Source: Flavobacterium psychrophilum
GTDB taxonomy: Bacteria; Bacteroidota; Bacteroidia; Flavobacteriales; Flavobacteriaceae
Assembly (NCBI GenBank): GCA_945879625.1
Contig: CAMCVA010000008.1
Coordinates: forward strand, 48,818 to 112,817
Reading direction: 5' to 3'
Length of the DNA stretch: 64,000 nucleotides
Position 1 is the first letter of the stretch; each line of letters begins with the position of its first letter. Of this stretch, positions 54,955-62,906 are shown in pieces. The translations under genes and the position numbers were made by a program. The notes beneath the pieces were generated by a model, which did no database searches, was not told where the DNA came from, and worked only from the letters and a program-made list of their open reading frames with translations.

Positions 54955-56253
54955 ATGAAAATAAAATTACTCCTTGCTTTTCTTTTCGTGGTTCAGCTTG
55001 GAACCGCTCAAAACATTACCATTCCAGATTCTACATTCAAGGATCTATTATTGATTTCTTACATCAATTATACGGGTGATGCCAATAATTTTGTGGTGTA
55101 TCCGCGTATCGATGCCAACCAAGATGGCGAAATCAGTTTTACCGAGGCATTGGCTGTTGAGGGCCTTGACTTAGGCTATTCTAATATTACTAATCTCGAA
55201 GGGCTGCAGTACTTTACCAATGTAAAAAAGATTAGCAGCTATTACGCTGACTTTTCAAGTTTTTACCAACCCACATTGGTTAATTTAGAGCAATTGAGTT
55301 TACTCAATTCAGTGAGTTCTTCGTCTACATCATTTATTGATCTTTCTCCAAATATTAACTTGAAAAAGTTTCAATGCAATAGTGTTTGGCTCACCTCGCT
55401 CGATTTATCAGCTAATACCCAGCTGCGTGACCTTGACCTGTATTGTCCTGCATTAACTACGCTCAATTTGAGTAATCTGTCCAACCTGAAAAACATGAGT
55501 TACTTGGGCGCAATGCCTACTATTGATTTGTCGGATGCGTTGAATTTGTTGAAATTATCTTGTATTGGATCCTCTCCCAATTTCAGTTACCCCAATGAAA
55601 ATTTGCTTACCTCGCTCGATTTAAGCAACCAAACCAAGCTGAGCTATTTGGATTTGACAGGAAATTTAATTCCCAGTTTAGACCTTAGCAATTGCCCAAA
55701 TTTGGAGGTATTGAATATTGGAAACAACGGAATTGAAACCTTAATCTTAGACAATATTCGATATGTGCGCCTATTTTTTTGTGAAGACAATTTACTTACG
55801 AGTTTGGATGTGAGTAAGCTCTTTAATTTAAAAAACTTTTTTTGCGCCAACAACCAATTAACCAGCTTGAATACCAGCAATGGCATCATCGAAGAATTTA
55901 TTGATTTTTCTGGTAATCCAGGTTTAGAGTCGGTATGTTGTGATCCCAATGAGGTAGTGTACGTGCAAAACTTGTGCAACCAATACAACAACGAATCAGC
56001 CCTAGTAAATGGTAGTTGTGCCCCAGTGGCCAATCGTATTTCGATGTATCCCAATCCGGTGGGCGATCTATTGCACTTGTCGGCCAATGACGGAATTTCT
56101 AGAGTAGAAATATACAGCACCAATGGAATGCTCGTAATGAGTAGCGATGCAGTTTCTGATTCCATCGAAATGAGTGATTTGAATTCGGGTATGTATTTTT
56201 TAAAGGTGTTTAGCGGCCAAGATGTGGCTACGATGAAGTTTGTTAAAAACTAA
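54955..56253 (+). CDS. leucine-rich-repeat protein with T9SS sorting domain
   Basis: The 432 residues carry a signal peptide (about 1-19, LGTAQ), an EF-hand-like loop DANQDGEISFTEA (53-65) and about ten irregular leucine-rich repeats with LTSLDLS-type cores (about 70-330). The C-terminal T9SS sorting domain begins ISMYPNPVGDLLHLS (about 360) and ends ATMKFVKN. The EF-hand next to the repeats is common in Flavobacterium LRR proteins and suggests Ca-dependent stability. Expected location: cell surface or secreted, for protein binding. A TAATTTTG element at 54870-54877 is a possible promoter. A terminator follows. Confidence 0.9.
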   Translation: MKIKLLLAFLFVVQLGTAQNITIPDSTFKDLLLISYINYTGDANNFVVYPRIDANQDGEISFTEALAVEGLDLGYSNITNLEGLQYFTNVKKISSYYADFSSFYQPTLVNLEQLSLLNSVSSSSTSFIDLSPNINLKKFQCNSVWLTSLDLSANTQLRDLDLYCPALTTLNLSNLSNLKNMSYLGAMPTIDLSDALNLLKLSCIGSSPNFSYPNENLLTSLDLSNQTKLSYLDLTGNLIPSLDLSNCPNLEVLNIGNNGIETLILDNIRYVRLFFCEDNLLTSLDVSKLFNLKNFFCANNQLTSLNTSNGIIEEFIDFSGNPGLESVCCDPNEVVYVQNLCNQYNNESALVNGSCAPVANRISMYPNPVGDLLHLSANDGISRVEIYSTNGMLVMSSDAVSDSIEMSDLNSGMYFLKVFSGQDVATMKFVKN

Positions 56254-56274
56254 AACAGGTTTCAGTTAACATAT

Positions 56275-56312
56275 AAAAACCCCCTTAACAACTGATTATT
56301 AAGGGGTTTTTG
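56275..56312. terminator. terminator, left copy of a duplicated unit
   Basis: AAAAACCCCCTTAA pairs with TTAAGGGGTTTTT (one extra C). The right arm and the following GTTTG are identical to those at 59337-59352 beside tRNA-Met. It now ends the LRR gene. Confidence 0.8.
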
Positions 56313-56316
56313 TTTG

Positions 56317-56358
56317 TAGCGAGTACAAGAGTTGAACCCTTGACTTCAGGGTTATGAA
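56317..56358 (-). repeat. degenerate copy of the tRNA-Met 3' half (candidate att site)
   Basis: Aligns without gaps to 59353-59394, the 3' half of tRNA-Met from the anticodon loop to the discriminator base: 34 of 42 positions identical by hand count. The 15 bases at the anticodon side are nearly identical, and TAGCGAG at the acceptor side is identical. Similarity stops in the anticodon loop, and the 5' half is absent. Orientation is the same as the intact tRNA, 3036 bp away. Confidence 0.85.
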
Positions 56359-56718
56359 AAGGTCTTGAATTTTTTTACTGGCAATAACCTCTAAAATATA
56401 AGGTTTTTAAAAACTCTAATTAAAAAACCTATCACTTCCTCACGTGTTATTTTGTTACTAATTGCCCAACTAAATCAATTATTTATTTTTTTAGTAAAAT
56501 GAACGCTTTAATTAACTTTAAAATATTTGATTTTTTTATTACTTAAACAAATAATTTTTTTAAAGCACTTGTTAAAAAAACATATGTTAAATTTATGGTC
56601 GTTTATAGTTATAATTTGTTGCCCGCAAAATAAAATTTAAATAGCTATAAAAGGCATAAAATTCTTCGTTCAAACAATTAATCAAAAAATTTAAAAAGGT
56701 TTAACCATATTTTTTTAT
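56359..56718. other. AT-rich spacer at the left end of the island
   Basis: About 360 bp of very AT-rich DNA with many A and T runs and no coding frame on either strand. ATAATTTG (56611-56618) is one mismatch from a -7 element and could belong to the promoter of the receptor gene. Nothing else recognisable. Confidence 0.5.
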
Positions 56719-59187
56719 ATGTTTTTTTTTAAAAAAGTGTTGTATTTTATTGTAGTGCTATTTATTTCTTCAACTTTTGCTCAAAAAAGTACGATAAATG
56801 GTGTTGTTTTCGATAATTTAAATTCTCAACCTGTAGAATATGCTAGTATTGTTTTATTAAATCAAAATGACAATTCTGTTGTTGCAGGGGAGTTAGCAAA
56901 AAAAAATGGAACTTTTTCGTTTAATAAAGTTCAAAAGGGAATTTACAAAATCAAAATTTACTTTGTAGGATATGCCAATTATTATGTCGAAAATATTCTT
57001 GTAGAAGAAAACCAAATTTTGAATTTGGATACTGTCAAATTACAACGAAGTAGCCAATCACTTGAAGAAGTAATTGTAACTAAAGAAAAATCAAATTTTT
57101 ATAATAAAATTGACAAACAACAATACAAATCAGATCAATTTGAAACATCAAAGGGAGGAACTGCAATTGATATCATAAAGAATCTACCCTCAGTTACAGT
57201 TAATGGACAAGGTGAAATTAGCCTTCGTGGCTCTAATGGATTTATGGTTTTATTAAATGGAAAACCCGTTTTAACTGATGCGCAAACGGTATTGAGTCAA
57301 TTACCAGCTAATACAATTGAAAATATTGAGTTAATTACAGCACCTTCAGCAAAATATGACCCAGATGGGAAAGGTGGAATCATAAATATTATTACTAAAA
57401 AAGGTACGGCAGATGGAGTCGCTTTTTCTTCAAATCTAACCGGCGGTTTACCAAGTATTGAAAATTATAATAATTTAGAAAATCCTAAGCGTTTTGGTGG
57501 AGATATTACTTTCAATTATAAAATCAAAAAATTAGACATCACAATTAGTGCAAACTACCTGCGAAACGATGTGAATGGTTCGCGGGAAGGGGATGTATTT
57601 ACTAAAGACTTTACAAACAACACTATTACAAGATTTCCTTCAAAAGGAGAGCGAAGTTTTGACAAGTACAACTACGGAACAAAAACCGCAATTTCTTATA
57701 TAGCAAATAAAAATGATGTAGTTAACTTTGGGTTTTTTATTGGCAAAAAATTTCAAGCCCGACGTGCAGATATTATATACAATAATTCAACTTCCAATTT
57801 GTCCACTGATGCATTAATAAGTCAAAATGCTTATTTTAATTCGAATGTACAAACGAAAGAAGGAACTTTCACTTTAACCAATCTTGATTATACTCACATT
57901 TTTGCAAACAAATCTAATTTAACCACTTCGTTATTGTATGAAAACGCTGATTTATATGGCAATACAATCAATAAAAATTTAGATTTAATAACACAATCAA
58001 TTGTTTTTCAAGAAGTAAATAATCCCTACACAAATCCAATTGATGGCTTCCGATTTAAATTAGATTATGCAATTGAAATTGGTGCTGGAAAATTAGAAAG
58101 CGGATATCAATATCGATTTGATCAACAAAATGGAAAATTTGATTATTTCGTAACACCAATATCTGCTCAACCTGATGCTGCAAATTTTCGAGGAACTGCA
58201 AAATCTGTAAATCATAGTAATGGATTATATGCACAATATAGTGGTAAATCCAATAAATTGAATTACGTAGCGGGGTTGCGATACGAATATTCAGCGAGAG
58301 AAGTTATAGTGACCACAGATACCAATCCTCATCTATTAAACTTGAGTAATTTATTTCCATCGGCAAATTTATTGTATACTTTCAATTCATCGTGGAATGC
58401 TAAATTAGGTTATAGCAAAAGAGTACAACGTAATAATAATTTTGAGCTAAATCCAATACCAGAAAGAGAACATTCAGAAACTTTAGAACAAGGAGACCCC
58501 GATTTAAAGCCACAATTTGTAGATTTACTAGAATTGGGTATGAACCATATTTTTAAAAAAGGAAATTTATTTACAACTTTATATTATCAGAATATCAAAA
58601 ACCCTATACAAAGAGTAAATAGTGTTTATGCAGATACCATTTTGAATAGAGTTTTTACAAATGCTGAGAAGGCAAGACTTGTTGGGCTAGAATTTGGATC
58701 AAATTTTAAACCTGTTAAATGGTTTTCGATTTTTGTTGGAGGTAATATTTATAATTATGAAATTACAGGCAAATTGAATGTTTTAGGAACAACCTCAATT
58801 GTAAATAATTCCAATTGGGCTTATTCATATAATATAAACAGTACTTTCAATTTAGAAAAAAACTGGAATATTACTACTAATTTAAATTACACATCAGCAA
58901 AACCAACAGCTCAAGGTGAAGATTCTCGCTATATATCTCCTAATTTATCAATAAAGAAAACCATGTTAAATGGAAACGGAACCATTGGAATGCAATGGCA
59001 AAATATCAATTTTGGTAATATGGACTCTAACCAACAACGAATTACAACATTCGGGGCTGATTTTTATACCACAACGAATTACATATACGAAACAAACGTT
59101 ATACTATTGAATTTCAGTTATAATTTTAATAAAATATCAAATAAAAATAAATTGCCTACTAGTGAAATTGGGGAAAAAGAATTTTAG
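56719..59187 (+). CDS. outer-membrane receptor-like protein (TonB-dependent type)
   Basis: The 822 residues have a signal peptide (about 1-21, SSTFAQ) and a carboxypeptidase-regulatory-like domain (about 24-110, INGVVFDNLNSQPVEYASIVLL). A plug-like domain follows (about 125-235, GGTAIDIIKNLPSVTVNGQGEISLRGS ... SAKYDPDGKGGIINIITKKG), then a large beta-barrel. The plug and barrel resemble the OMP_b-brl_3 branch of TonB-dependent receptors. The ligand is unknown, and no SusD-like or enzyme partner is adjacent. It has markedly AT-rich codons compared with neighbours and sits inside the tRNA-flanked block, both signs of transfer. Confidence 0.9.
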   Translation: MFFFKKVLYFIVVLFISSTFAQKSTINGVVFDNLNSQPVEYASIVLLNQNDNSVVAGELAKKNGTFSFNKVQKGIYKIKIYFVGYANYYVENILVEENQILNLDTVKLQRSSQSLEEVIVTKEKSNFYNKIDKQQYKSDQFETSKGGTAIDIIKNLPSVTVNGQGEISLRGSNGFMVLLNGKPVLTDAQTVLSQLPANTIENIELITAPSAKYDPDGKGGIINIITKKGTADGVAFSSNLTGGLPSIENYNNLENPKRFGGDITFNYKIKKLDITISANYLRNDVNGSREGDVFTKDFTNNTITRFPSKGERSFDKYNYGTKTAISYIANKNDVVNFGFFIGKKFQARRADIIYNNSTSNLSTDALISQNAYFNSNVQTKEGTFTLTNLDYTHIFANKSNLTTSLLYENADLYGNTINKNLDLITQSIVFQEVNNPYTNPIDGFRFKLDYAIEIGAGKLESGYQYRFDQQNGKFDYFVTPISAQPDAANFRGTAKSVNHSNGLYAQYSGKSNKLNYVAGLRYEYSAREVIVTTDTNPHLLNLSNLFPSANLLYTFNSSWNAKLGYSKRVQRNNNFELNPIPEREHSETLEQGDPDLKPQFVDLLELGMNHIFKKGNLFTTLYYQNIKNPIQRVNSVYADTILNRVFTNAEKARLVGLEFGSNFKPVKWFSIFVGGNIYNYEITGKLNVLGTTSIVNNSNWAYSYNINSTFNLEKNWNITTNLNYTSAKPTAQGEDSRYISPNLSIKKTMLNGNGTIGMQWQNINFGNMDSNQQRITTFGADFYTTTNYIYETNVILLNFSYNFNKISNKNKLPTSEIGEKEF

Positions 59188-59313
59188 TAGAATATACTAT
59201 TCTGTTTAGTTAAATTTCCTGTTGTCAAACAAACACTGATTTTTTTTAAAAGTTAATTTTCATACTACTTCCTCACTTGAGCAAATTAATACCCTTTAAT
59301 TTAAACACAATTA

Positions 59314-59347
59314 AAAAACCCCTTACTTGATTTAGTAAGGGGTTTTT
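59314..59347. terminator. bidirectional terminator of tRNA-Met and the receptor gene
   Basis: AAAAACCCCTTACT (59314-59327) pairs perfectly with AGTAAGGGGTTTTT (59334-59347), loop TGATTT. Sister copy of the hairpin at 56275-56312. Confidence 0.9.
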
Positions 59348-59352
59348 GTTTG

Positions 59353-59426
59353 TAGCGAGAGAGAGATTTGAACTCTCGACCTCAGGGTTATGAATCCTGC
59401 GCTCTAACCAACTGAGCTACCTCGCC
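59353..59426 (-). tRNA. tRNA-Met (anticodon CAT)
   Basis: 74-nt cloverleaf: acceptor GGCGAGG/TCTCGCT with G-U ends, D-arm GCTC/GAGC, anticodon arm CAGGA/CCCTG with loop TTCATAA and one A-C mismatch, T-arm GAGAG/CTCTC with TTCAAAT. CAT could also be an Ile tRNA read after lysidine modification; elongator Met is more likely. It has a consensus promoter upstream. Confidence 0.92.
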
Positions 59427-59458
59427 AGGCTATTGATTATTTTCTCTTTTCGAGGCTG

Positions 59459-59488
59459 CAAATATAAAATAAATAGTAACGGTTGCAA
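59459..59488 (-). promoter_or_regulatory. tRNA-Met promoter
   Basis: Minus strand: TTG (59488-59486), 19 bp, TATATTTG (59466-59459): both elements at consensus. Confidence 0.7.
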
Positions 59489-59573
59489 CTAAATCCGGAC
59501 AAAAAAAATACTTTACCATTTCTTTTTTTATTGCTTTTATATTCTATATATTTCCAAAAAATTAGTACACACA

Positions 59574-59966
59574 ATGGACGCCAAAATACGCTACGAATTA
59601 GAGTTTCCGATAAACTCCTCGCCTCAATTATTATACCAGTACATTTCAACTCCTTCGGGGCTTTCGGAGTGGTTTTCTGATAATGTTAATTCTCGTGGAG
59701 AGTTCTTTACTTTTATCTGGAATGACTCGGAGGAAGTGGCCCGTCTTTCGTCCAAAAAATCGGGAGAGAAAATAAAATTTCGTTGGGTGGATGAAAACAA
59801 AAAAGATACCGAATATTATTTTGAGTTGCGCATCATGGAAGACGAAATAACCAAAGATGTCTCCTTGGTTGTAATAGATTTTGCTTTTGCTGATGAAGTG
59901 GACGAAGCTCAATTGCTTTGGGAGAATCAAATTTCTGATTTAAAACACGTAATCGGTTCGGTATAA
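59574..59966 (+). CDS. START-like/AHSA1-type domain protein
   Basis: The 130 residues form a single START/Bet v 1-like fold: KIRYELEFPINSSPQLLYQYISTPSGLSEWFSDNV with the family's WFSD, then the C-terminal helix (EAQLLWENQISDLKHVIG). There is no signal peptide. Members bind hydrophobic ligands or act as cochaperones; the flavobacterial version is uncharacterised. It precedes the aminotransferase gene; the hairpin between them suggests separate transcripts. Confidence 0.85.
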   Translation: MDAKIRYELEFPINSSPQLLYQYISTPSGLSEWFSDNVNSRGEFFTFIWNDSEEVARLSSKKSGEKIKFRWVDENKKDTEYYFELRIMEDEITKDVSLVVIDFAFADEVDEAQLLWENQISDLKHVIGSV

Positions 59967-59981
59967 ACCAGCTGAACAACT

Positions 59982-60023
59982 TATATTTGTACCGCCTTTC
60001 ACAATCGAAATGGCGGTTTTTTT
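59982..60023 (+). promoter_or_regulatory. promoter and terminator-like hairpin before the aminotransferase gene
   Basis: TATATTTG (59982-59989) is a full -7 element. ACCGCC (59991-59996) then pairs with GGCGGT (60012-60017), followed by a T run that touches the ATG at 60024. The hairpin may end the START-like transcript. Confidence 0.55.
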
Positions 60024-60854
60024 ATGGTGAATTTCAATGGCGATTTACAGGCTGCAATTCCAATATCTTTGCACGAAAATAGAGGTTTTTTATACGGCGA
60101 CGGAGTATTTGAAACCATCAAAGTTATCAACGGTAAAGTCCTTTTTTTAGAAGATCATTACTTTCGTCTGATGGCTACGATGCGCATCGTTCGCATGAAA
60201 ATTCCCTTGAACTTCACCTTGGAGTTTTTTGAAGCCGAGCTACTCAAAACCGCTACGGCCAATTCTTGTTCAGCATCAGGTAGAGTGCGATGCACGGTGT
60301 TTCGCAATGCGGGCGGATACTATTTGCCCCAAACCAATACCGTGAGTTACCTCGTTCAAGCGACTGCTTTACCCTCGGGAGAATATGTGCTAGACGCCGA
60401 ACCCTACGAAGTTGATTTGTATAAAGATTTTTACGTCACCAAGCACTTGCTTTCTACCTTAAAAACCACCAACAAAATGCTGCACATTACTGGCAGTATT
60501 TTTGCCCAAGAAAACGGTCTACAATCCTGTTTGTTGCTCAACGACGAAAAGAATGTAGTAGAAGCTTTGCACGGAAATCTATTTCTGCGCAGCGGTTCAA
60601 CCGTAATTACGCCGCCCTTGAGCGAAGGCTGTTTAAACGGAATTATGCGCAAGCAACTCATTCGGTTGTTAGGAAAACAATCTACGTATACGCTGTTGGA
60701 ACAACCCATTTCGCCTTTTGATTTGCAAAAAGCCGACGAATTATTTGTAACCAATGTCATTCGGGGCATACAGCCGATTACTACCTACCGCAAAAAGTCG
60801 TACACAACTGAATTGGCTCAGTATTTACTGATCAATTTGAATGCGTCACTTTAA
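60024..60854 (+). CDS. class IV aminotransferase (branched-chain aminotransferase/ADC lyase type)
   Basis: PLP enzyme of fold type IV. The 276 residues have FLYGDGVFETIKVINGKVLFLEDHYFRL at the N-terminus and the PLP lysine in LKTTNKMLHI. Also visible are VVEALHGNLFLR in place of the EGTxxNxF block and the C-terminal ADELFVTNVIRGIQPI. The weak EGT motif fits aminodeoxychorismate lyase (PabC) or D-amino-acid aminotransferase better than IlvE. The gene is divided from its neighbour by a hairpin; its stop codon interleaves with that of yqgE on the other strand (60851-60854). Confidence 0.85.
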   Translation: MVNFNGDLQAAIPISLHENRGFLYGDGVFETIKVINGKVLFLEDHYFRLMATMRIVRMKIPLNFTLEFFEAELLKTATANSCSASGRVRCTVFRNAGGYYLPQTNTVSYLVQATALPSGEYVLDAEPYEVDLYKDFYVTKHLLSTLKTTNKMLHITGSIFAQENGLQSCLLLNDEKNVVEALHGNLFLRSGSTVITPPLSEGCLNGIMRKQLIRLLGKQSTYTLLEQPISPFDLQKADELFVTNVIRGIQPITTYRKKSYTTELAQYLLINLNASL

Positions 60855-61411
60855 TTCAGTTCCGGATTTTCGGGTGCGTTAGACCATAACACGTATTCGC
60901 CGCCCAACTGCAGCAATTGCTTTTTCCACAAATTGGTTGCAGATACACCAATTAACGCATCGTTGTATTGATTTGGCGCAACAATCCAAGAGTTGGCTGC
61001 TAATTCTTCGTTTAATTGGGAAGTTGCCCAACCGCTGTAACCCAGAAAAAATCGAATATTTTGTGCCGTAAGTTGTCCCGAATTCAATAGGTTTTTAGTG
61101 AGTTCAAAATCACCACCCCAATAAATACCCTGAGAAATTTCGACACTATTTGGGATAAGTTGAGGTACGTTGTGAATAAAATAGAGGATATCTTCTTCTA
61201 CAGGCCCTCCGTTATATAATTTGAATTTGGCCTTTATTTCTGGAACCAGTTCGTTTAAGGTAAAAGAAAACGGTTTATTGAGCATAAATCCCACCGACCC
61301 CTCCTTGCCGTGTTCGGCTACTAAGATTACCGCACGCGCAAAGGTAGCGTCACCCAATATGCCGGGCTCAGCCAAAAGTAGACTTCCTTTTTCGAGTTGT
61401 TTGGTGGGCAT
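60851..61411 (-). CDS. YqgE/AlgH family protein
   Basis: The 186 residues show the family pattern KGSLLLAEPGILGDATFARAVILVAEH, then GSVGFMLNKPFS, LYNGGPVEED and a late FLGYSGWATSQLNEEL. The function is not established; AlgH affects alginate regulation in Pseudomonas. ATG 61411 (MPTKQLEKG) is chosen; the TTG at 61426 would add five residues. It lies downstream of HU on the same strand with a terminator between, so it is likely its own unit. Confidence 0.9.
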   Translation of the reverse strand: MPTKQLEKGSLLLAEPGILGDATFARAVILVAEHGKEGSVGFMLNKPFSFTLNELVPEIKAKFKLYNGGPVEEDILYFIHNVPQLIPNSVEISQGIYWGGDFELTKNLLNSGQLTAQNIRFFLGYSGWATSQLNEELAANSWIVAPNQYNDALIGVSATNLWKKQLLQLGGEYVLWSNAPENPELN

Positions 61412-61457
61412 GCGTTTGATTTGCAAATAAAAATACTAAAAATTGTATTTAAGCGCA

Positions 61458-61484
61458 TAAAAAAAGTCTCCACTAGGGAGACTT
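61458..61484 (-). terminator. HU gene terminator
   Basis: AAGTCTCC (61464-61471) pairs with GGAGACTT (61477-61484); on the minus strand a T run follows. Confidence 0.85.
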
Positions 61485-61508
61485 GATTTTATTTTGATAA
61501 ACTAAAAA

Positions 61509-61781
61509 CTAGTTTACTGATCCTTCTAAATCAGCACCAGCTTTAAATTTCACTACATTTTTAGCAGCGATTTTGATAGTTTTTCCAGTTTGTGGGTTTC
61601 TTCCGTCTCTAGCAGCTCTTTTAGAAACTGACCAAGATCCAAAACCTACTAAAGAAACTCTACCACCTTTTTTCAAAGTAGCACCTACGTTTCCTAAAAA
61701 TGACTCTAAAGCTGATTTAGCAGCCGCTTTTGTAATTCCTGCGTCTGCAGCAATAGCATCGATTAATTCTGATTTGTTCAT
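61509..61781 (-). CDS. hup: HU-family DNA-binding protein
   Basis: Histone-like nucleoid protein. The 90 residues fit HU: MNKSELIDAIAADAGITKAAAKSALES, the GRVSLVGFGSWSV strand and the DNA-binding arm region KRAARDGRNPQTGKTIKI. The arm carries the conserved RNPxTG. ATG 61781 is the normal HU start; a longer frame to 61829 overlaps the promoter (61827-61856). Single-gene unit with promoter and terminator. Confidence 0.97.
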   Translation of the reverse strand: MNKSELIDAIAADAGITKAAAKSALESFLGNVGATLKKGGRVSLVGFGSWSVSKRAARDGRNPQTGKTIKIAAKNVVKFKAGADLEGSVN

Positions 61782-61826
61782 AATGAAAAGTATTAAATGA
61801 TTGGTTAAACATTCTGTTATTGAAAA

Positions 61827-61856
61827 CAAATTTAGTAGGAATTACATACTGCACAA
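61827..61856 (-). promoter_or_regulatory. HU promoter
   Basis: Minus strand: TTG (61856-61854), 19 bp, TAAATTTG (61834-61827), both at consensus. Confidence 0.7.
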
Positions 61857-61958
61857 GGGTTAAGCGATTATTTCCCTTGTTTTGTTGATAACTCAAGTGT
61901 TTTGTTAATAAAGGAATTGATTTTCGGTTAAAAAATCCCACAAATAAAGGGATTAGCT

Positions 61959-62906
61959 CTAATGCAGGCTCGATTTTTCGGCAAATGTAAAGCCATTTAG
62001 CAAGTCGGCGACCTTCATTTTGTTCTTGCCTGGCAGTTGAATTTGCATAATGTGTACATAACCATCGGCAACTGCCACCTTCAATTCTTTTTTGTGCACT
62101 TCAAGTTGACCTATGGGATTTTGGTGTGCAATCAGCTCATAGTTTGCTTCAAATACTTTGATAGTGCTTTCTTGCTCGTTGTTCGTTAGGTTACACCAAG
62201 CGGCAGGGTAGGGCGATAGGCCACGTATTAAATCATGAATGGTTTTGGCCGGTTGATTCCAATCTATTTTACAGTTTTCCTTGTTGAGTTTGTAGGCGGT
62301 TTTTAAATCGGGCTGATCGGCTTGCAACTGGGTAACTGGATTTCCTTGTTGGATGAGCTGCAGGGTTTCGATTACCGTTTGTGCACCCAACTGCATCAAG
62401 CGATCGTGCAATGTTCCAGCTGATTCTTGCGGATCTATAGGTGTTTTGGCATGCAACAACATGGCACCCGTATCTATTTTGTCGTCGATAAAAAAAGAAG
62501 TCACGCCGGTTTCTGTCTCCCCGTTTATAATGGCCCAATTGATGGGTGCTGCTCCGCGGTAATTGGGAAGCAAAGAAGCGTGCAAATTAAAGGTGCCGTA
62601 TTGGGGCATTTCCCAGACTACTTTGGGCAACATTCTAAACGCCACTACAACTTGTAAGTTGGCTTTTAACGCAGCCAATTGATGCAAAAACACGTCGTCT
62701 TTTAAGTTGGTGGGTTGCAAAAGCGGCAATTGGTGGGCCAAGGCATAGTCTTTTACCGCCGAGAACTTTACTTTCTGACCGCGTCCTGCGGGTTTGTCGG
62801 CCACGGTAATGACACCCACAACCGTATAGTGGTTTTCCAGCAGGCTATCTAGGATGCCCACAGCAAAATCGGGCGTGCCCATAAAAACAATGCGTAACGG
62901 ATCCAT
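61959..62906 (-). CDS. fmt: methionyl-tRNA formyltransferase
   Basis: Formylates initiator Met-tRNA with 10-formyl-THF. The 315 residues have the formyltransferase catalytic triad N107, H109 (FNLHASLLPNYRGAAPINW) and D145 (IDTGAML), and a C-terminal OB-like domain (about 205-315) with LSPYPAAWC. The start overlaps the recQ stop by one base (TAATG at 62906), so fmt is translated behind recQ. Confidence 0.96.
   Translation of the reverse strand: MDPLRIVFMGTPDFAVGILDSLLENHYTVVGVITVADKPAGRGQKVKFSAVKDYALAHQLPLLQPTNLKDDVFLHQLAALKANLQVVVAFRMLPKVVWEMPQYGTFNLHASLLPNYRGAAPINWAIINGETETGVTSFFIDDKIDTGAMLLHAKTPIDPQESAGTLHDRLMQLGAQTVIETLQLIQQGNPVTQLQADQPDLKTAYKLNKENCKIDWNQPAKTIHDLIRGLSPYPAAWCNLTNNEQESTIKVFEANYELIAHQNPIGQLEVHKKELKVAVADGYVHIMQIQLPGKNKMKVADLLNGFTFAEKSSLH

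Larger units (their letters stand above)
56317..59352. mobile_element. candidate 3.04-kb tRNA-integrated island
   Basis: The block between the displaced tRNA-Met 3' half (56317-56358) and the intact tRNA (59353-59426) is unusually AT-rich and contains one gene, an outer-membrane receptor-like protein. A direct repeat of at least 58 bp (terminator arm plus tRNA 3' half) flanks it in direct orientation. This is the layout left when an integrative element enters the 3' end of a tRNA gene. No integrase gene lies inside, so it would be a remnant or a satellite mobilised in trans. Alternative: local tRNA duplication and decay. Confidence 0.55.

Noticed and set aside
60851..60854. Interleaved stop codons of the aminotransferase and yqgE genes as a regulatory overlap
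   Set aside because: The overlap is a TTAA shared by two convergent stops, a simple consequence of compact packing.
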